The position numbers and the translations under genes are program-made. 44,374 nucleotides of DNA from an uncultured Oscillospiraceae bacterium (GTDB taxonomy: Bacteria; Bacillota; Clostridia; Oscillospirales; Oscillospiraceae). Below are positions 40,757 through 44,374 of the stretch, one piece after another (position 1 is the stretch's first letter; every line of letters begins with the position of its first letter). The stretch is taken from contig CALXFT010000013.1 in NCBI GenBank assembly GCA_944387635.1, positions 1 through 44,374 of the forward strand, given 5' to 3'. The notes beneath the pieces were generated by a model. It did no database searches and was not told the DNA's origin. It saw nothing but the letters and a program-made list of their open reading frames with translations.

Positions 40757-42379
40757 ATGCAATTGAATCGCAGCTGTCTGACAGACCGCGCTCCCTGGGA
40801 GCAGGCCGGGGTTACGCTGCCCGGTTTTGACTGGGAAGCCATGTGCCGCCAGACCCGGGAAGCACCAACCTGGATTCACTTTGGAGCCGGCAACATTTTC
40901 CGCGGCTTCATTGCCGCCCTTCAACAGGATCTTTTGGAGCAAGGGCTGGTTACAGGCGGCATCCTGGCTGCCGACACCTTTGACTATGAAATCATTGACA
41001 AAATCTACGACCCCCATGACGCCATGACCCTTCTGGTAAGCATGATGCCCGACGGCTCCATGGACAAAAAGGTGGTGGCTTCCATTGCCAAAGGCCTTCG
41101 GGCAGGCAAGGCCTTCGGGCAGGATCTGGAGACCCTGAAGGAGGCTTTCCGCAGCCCTTCCCTTCAGATGATCTCCTTTACCATAACGGAAAAGGGCTAC
41201 GCCCTGCGGAACATTAGCGGCGATTTCTTCCCCTTTGTCCTGAATGACTTCGCCAACGGGCCGGACAACTGCTCCCATGCCATGTCACTGGTGACAGCCC
41301 TGCTGTACGAGCGCTTCCGCTGCGGCGGCTGTCCTCTGGCGGTGGTAAGCATGGACAACTGCTCTCACAACGGGGAAAAGCTTCGTTCGTCCATTCTGAC
41401 AGTGTCGCGGAAGTGGCTGGAAAATGGCTATGTTACTGAGGAATTTGACCAATGGCTCCAAAATGAGGAAATGGTCTCCTTCCCCTGGTCCATGATCGAT
41501 AAAATCACCCCTCGCCCCGCCTCCGTGGTACAGCAAGCGCTGACGGAGAAAGGAATCGAGGATATGGCCCCGGTAGTCACATCCAAAAATACCTTTATCG
41601 CGCCCTTTGTCAATGCCGAGGCTCCCCAGTATTTGGTCATCGAAGACCGGTTCCCCAACGGCCGTCCGCCTCTGGAAAAAGCCGGGGTGTACATGACCGA
41701 CCGGGATACGGTGAACAACACGGAAAAGATGAAAGTCACCACCTGCCTGAACCCGCTGCACACTGCCCTGGCCGTGTACGGATGTCTCCTGGGCTACGAG
41801 TCCATTGCCGCCGAAATGAATGACGCGCGGCTGACCGCTCTGGTCAATGGCGTAGGCTACCGGGAGGGCCTTCCTGTGGTCGTGGACCCGAAGATCCTCA
41901 GCCCAAAGGCCTTTATCGATGAGGTTGTACAGCAGCGGCTGCCGAACCCCTTCATTCCCGATACCCCCCAGCGCATCGCCACAGACACCAGCCAGAAGAT
42001 TCCCATCCGCTTCGGTGAAACCATAAAAAGCTATGTGGACCGGGAAGACCTTGATCCGGCGGACCTTACCTATATTCCCCTGGTTCTGGCCGGCTGGCTG
42101 CGCTATCTGCTGGCTGTGGATGACGAGGGCAAGCCCATGGCGTGCAGCAGCGATCCGATGCTGGAGCAGCTGCAGGCCCAGCTGTCCGCCGTAGAATTTG
42201 GCAAGCCGGAAACCGCAGCGGAGGATGTGCTGAAGCCCATTCTTTCCAATGAGACACTTTTCGCCGTGAATCTTTACAATGTGGGACTTGCCGGGAAGGT
42301 AACGGACTACTTCCGCCGGATGCTCGCCGGCCCCGGAGCCGTCGCCAAAACCCTGGAAGCGGTGGTCGGATCTCCTTAA
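40757..42379 (+). CDS. uxuB: D-mannonate oxidoreductase / fructuronate reductase
   Basis: A 540-aa long-chain mannitol-dehydrogenase-family enzyme that interconverts D-fructuronate and D-mannonate with NAD(H) in glucuronate breakdown. The nucleotide-binding motif HFGAGNIFRG is at 41-50, the family string VVSMDNCSHNGEKL is near 200, and the active-site region reads TTCLNPLHTALAVYGCLLG near 330. Length matches UxuB. AAAGGAGG at 40741-40748 sets the ATG. It is divergent from the xylan operon containing GH67, which fits use of the glucuronate released there. The partners uxaC, uxuA and kdgK are not in the window. No clear terminator follows. Confidence 0.93.
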   Translation: MQLNRSCLTDRAPWEQAGVTLPGFDWEAMCRQTREAPTWIHFGAGNIFRGFIAALQQDLLEQGLVTGGILAADTFDYEIIDKIYDPHDAMTLLVSMMPDGSMDKKVVASIAKGLRAGKAFGQDLETLKEAFRSPSLQMISFTITEKGYALRNISGDFFPFVLNDFANGPDNCSHAMSLVTALLYERFRCGGCPLAVVSMDNCSHNGEKLRSSILTVSRKWLENGYVTEEFDQWLQNEEMVSFPWSMIDKITPRPASVVQQALTEKGIEDMAPVVTSKNTFIAPFVNAEAPQYLVIEDRFPNGRPPLEKAGVYMTDRDTVNNTEKMKVTTCLNPLHTALAVYGCLLGYESIAAEMNDARLTALVNGVGYREGLPVVVDPKILSPKAFIDEVVQQRLPNPFIPDTPQRIATDTSQKIPIRFGETIKSYVDREDLDPADLTYIPLVLAGWLRYLLAVDDEGKPMACSSDPMLEQLQAQLSAVEFGKPETAAEDVLKPILSNETLFAVNLYNVGLAGKVTDYFRRMLAGPGAVAKTLEAVVGSP

Positions 42380-43573
42380 AAAATCGACGGGGGCTGTGAA
42401 AACGGTTCTCCTCCAATCCCCCGCCGCGCCGGAAAGGTCTTTGCCAATGTGAAGGACCAGCTGATTCAGGTGGTGGACGCCGGCTCCTATGTTGAGGACT
42501 ACATGGGCTATGTGGAGGGGGATTATGACTTTGATTTTGTCAACGACCCCGCGGCCATGAGCCTCAGTGTCGGCGGCCATGTATACACCGCTCAGAAGAT
42601 CGAAGACAACCGCTACGGCTTTAAGGAAACAGGAAGCGGCTATGCCTTTGACCTGACCTATGAAAAGGGCAACGGAACAACGGAAGAATACTTCATTCTG
42701 AAAATCAACGAGGCCGTGACCAAGGACAACCCGGTGAAGCTGAGTTATACCGTGGAGCTGGAGAAGGTCAAGGTCGGTGAGAACCACTACGGCTTTGGTT
42801 CTCTGAAGGACGGCGGATATCGCTTCGAGCTGATCTATACCCCCGAGAGCGGCTCCGCTCAGGACTTCTTCACCTGGAAGATCAATGAGCCTGTACGGGT
42901 CACCTATCCGGTGCAGCTGACCTATTCCGTCAAACTGACCAATCCCCAGACCGACAGCGGCACCTACGGCCAGTATGACGCAGACGGAAGCGAAGGCTGC
43001 AAGAATCTGTATACCAACAATAAAGCGGTTCTGACTCCTGTGGATTCCATGGGCAATGTGCAGGATCCTCAGTACTTCCCCAAGCCCACCGTCTCCTACA
43101 CGGTGGATAAGCCTGTGGTTCCCACGGAGCCTGAGACTATGGACATTGAGATCAAGAAGGTCTGGAAGGACGACAGCGATTCCGACGGCAGACGCCCGGA
43201 GAAGATTACCGTCTTCCTCTACGCCGACGGCAGGCGCGTGGATTCTATCGTGCTGACCGACGATGACGACGGAAAGATGGACAATACCTGGTACGGCGTC
43301 TTCACTGATATGGATGTCTTCGACAAGGATGGAGACCGGATCAAGTATACCGTGGGAGAGAAACGGGTCCCCCTCCGCCTCTCCCCCAGGCTCTACAACG
43401 CCATCGCCGCCTGGGCCGAGGACGATTTCCGCTCTGTCAACAGCCAGATCGAGTATCTGCTGACCGCATGCGTCAAGCAGCGAAGGAAAAACGGCGGCTA
43501 TGTCCCCGAGGATCTGGACAAGCCTCTGGAACTGACCTTTTTGAAGGAAGATCCCCAGCAAGATCCCAAGTAA
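42380..43573 (+). pseudogene. Cna-B surface-protein fragment fused to an Arc-like RHH domain
   Basis: This frame continues directly after the uxuB stop codon in the same frame and first offers a start at GTG 42449 with a poor ribosome binding site; the resulting 374-aa product has no signal peptide. From that start, residues 53-166 hold two tandem repeats of about 57 aa (NRYGF...KINEAV and NHYGF...KINEPV). Residues 230-306 are a Cna-B domain ([19 protein letters not shown]). At residue 307 (about 43367) the sequence switches to [20 protein letters not shown], an Arc-type ribbon-helix-helix domain, ending near 350. Signal peptide, remaining Cna-B domains and sortase anchor are missing. It looks like a broken adhesin joined to a regulator by a deletion, or an assembly join. 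Confidence 0.8.
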
Positions 43574-43635
43574 GTCCATCCAATGTCCATGAAAAGCGCG
43601 CCGAAAATCGGCAAACCCGACAAGGAGGAGTGAAT

Positions 43636-44283
43636 ATGTTCAGGAAAGCGGCATTTTGTCTGATAATCTGTCTTTCAGCCCTGTCCGTCCAGGGCTGTTC
43701 CGGGAGCGAAATTCCGGAAGAATTTACCCGGGCCTACAGCGCGGCCTATGAAGCGGCCTATGTAAGCTATCACGCGGAGCAGACCATCTCCGACGGAGAG
43801 GATTCCCAGACCGGCCAGCAGCAATACTACGCCTGGGAGGATCAAAGCATGTACATCTCCTCCCAGGAAGCGGCCGATATCCATCTGACCATCTTTACCA
43901 TGGGCCAGGATCAGTACAGCAAATCCAGCCGGGAGACCCAGTGGACCCGTCAATCCTCCCCCAGGGACTACACCCCGCCCTGGCAAAAAACGGATCTGGA
44001 GACTTTGTGTGAGACAGCCGATGAAATCACCTGGCAAAGCGATGAAAACGGCGTCCTGGAGGTGACCTTCACCACCCAGGACGGCACCCTGATCTACGCC
44101 GCGGCCGGCGGGGCGCTGCAAACCCTGCGGATGCAAAGCGTCCTGTACACTCCCCAGGCCGATGGGTCCGTGGTAGCGGTGGATGTAACCATCGTCTATC
44201 AGATCCTGAACAGCGACGGCGAGGCCGTCCGGAGCATCATCGAAGCCAACCTTCCCCCTGAGGGATTCCCCCAGGATCCTTAG
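43636..44283 (+). CDS. Small lipoprotein of unknown function
   Basis: A 215-aa predicted lipoprotein: signal peptide MFRKAAFCLIICLSALSVQGC with lipobox VQGC (Cys at 21). The mature part is polar and beta-prone (EAAYVSYHAEQTISDGEDSQ, LEVTFTTQDGTLIYAAAGG, VVAVDVTIVYQILN), resembling the lipid-binding-like folds of small Firmicutes lipoproteins. No family was recognised. AAGGAGGAG (43622-43630) fixes ATG 43636, although the frame is open upstream. It lies 62 bp after the fusion gene. Confidence 0.75.
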   Translation: MFRKAAFCLIICLSALSVQGCSGSEIPEEFTRAYSAAYEAAYVSYHAEQTISDGEDSQTGQQQYYAWEDQSMYISSQEAADIHLTIFTMGQDQYSKSSRETQWTRQSSPRDYTPPWQKTDLETLCETADEITWQSDENGVLEVTFTTQDGTLIYAAAGGALQTLRMQSVLYTPQADGSVVAVDVTIVYQILNSDGEAVRSIIEANLPPEGFPQDP

Positions 44284-44351
44284 AAAAAAATCGAATTATG
44301 TATGTGCTAAAATGATGTGAACCAAATAAAGATGAGAAGTCATCCTCGATG

Positions 44352-44370
44352 TGGTATAGTGAATTCACCA
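44352..44370 (+). promoter_or_regulatory. Extended -10 promoter with overlapping palindrome at window edge
   Basis: TGGTATAGT (44352-44360) is an extended -10. The perfect palindrome GTGAATTCAC directly overlaps and follows it near the expected start point, a typical operator position. The gene it serves lies beyond the window. Confidence 0.4.
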
Positions 44371-44374
44371 CAAA

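Noticed and set aside
41285..43579. Minus-strand frame of 764 codons across uxuB and the adhesin fragment
   Set aside because: Antisense shadow; crosses two unrelated genes and shows no recognisable domain.

Overview
The window looks like a chromosome segment from a high-GC, gut-type Clostridia bacterium, probably of the Oscillospiraceae/Ruminococcaceae. The reasons are Firmicutes-type AGGAGG ribosome binding sites, a YlmC/YmxH sporulation-family protein, the Firmicutes form of GalT, ABC sugar operons without their own ATPase, and 17-bp-spaced sigma-A promoters. This placement is an inference. No rRNA, tRNA or CRISPR array was seen.

Left part (1-9000), core and household genes: a PRC-barrel protein (ylmC/ymxH type), rpsB-tsf behind a near-consensus promoter, a lone GT8 glycosyltransferase, a DUF362/ferredoxin protein, a RodA/FtsW-type SEDS protein, a YitT membrane protein and an NSS sodium symporter. 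The gap at 2537-2936 holds the tsf terminator and a cluster of three inverted repeats. At 8821-8963 a 143-bp element with perfect 18-bp inverted ends lies between convergent genes. Its ends match the end sequence attached to an IS1182-type transposase remnant at 23426-23608.

Middle part (9000-23200), a beta-1,4-galactan/galactoside locus built like Bacillus gan: GH42 beta-galactosidase, divergent LacI regulator, MalE/MalF/MalG-type transporter, an unrecognised 622-aa enzyme-like protein, a 75-aa zinc-ribbon protein, a GH53 endo-galactanase without a signal peptide, and a TraX-like membrane protein. Convergent galK-galT carries galactose into the Leloir pathway. The ganS promoter is followed by a nearly perfect double palindrome made of two TTTGCGCAAA units, a strong candidate operator.

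Right part (23700-42400), a glucuronoxylan/aldouronate-type locus: SGNH esterase, GH3, two LplB/YtcP-type permeases, a 568-aa binding lipoprotein, a large GH2, a cysteine desulfurase (out of place) and a GH67 alpha-glucuronidase on the minus strand. An AraC regulator and a DUF624 protein follow on the same strand. uxuB (fructuronate reductase) is divergent. The likely logic is that oligosaccharides are imported, trimmed and de-esterified inside the cell, glucuronate is released by GH67, and UxuB acts in its catabolism. Neither transporter has a local ATPase, so a shared MsmX-type ATPase elsewhere is expected.

Right edge (42380-44374): a headless Cna-B-type surface-protein fragment fused in frame to a ribbon-helix-helix (Arc-like) domain, then a small lipoprotein. 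The fusion looks like the product of a deletion or an assembly join.
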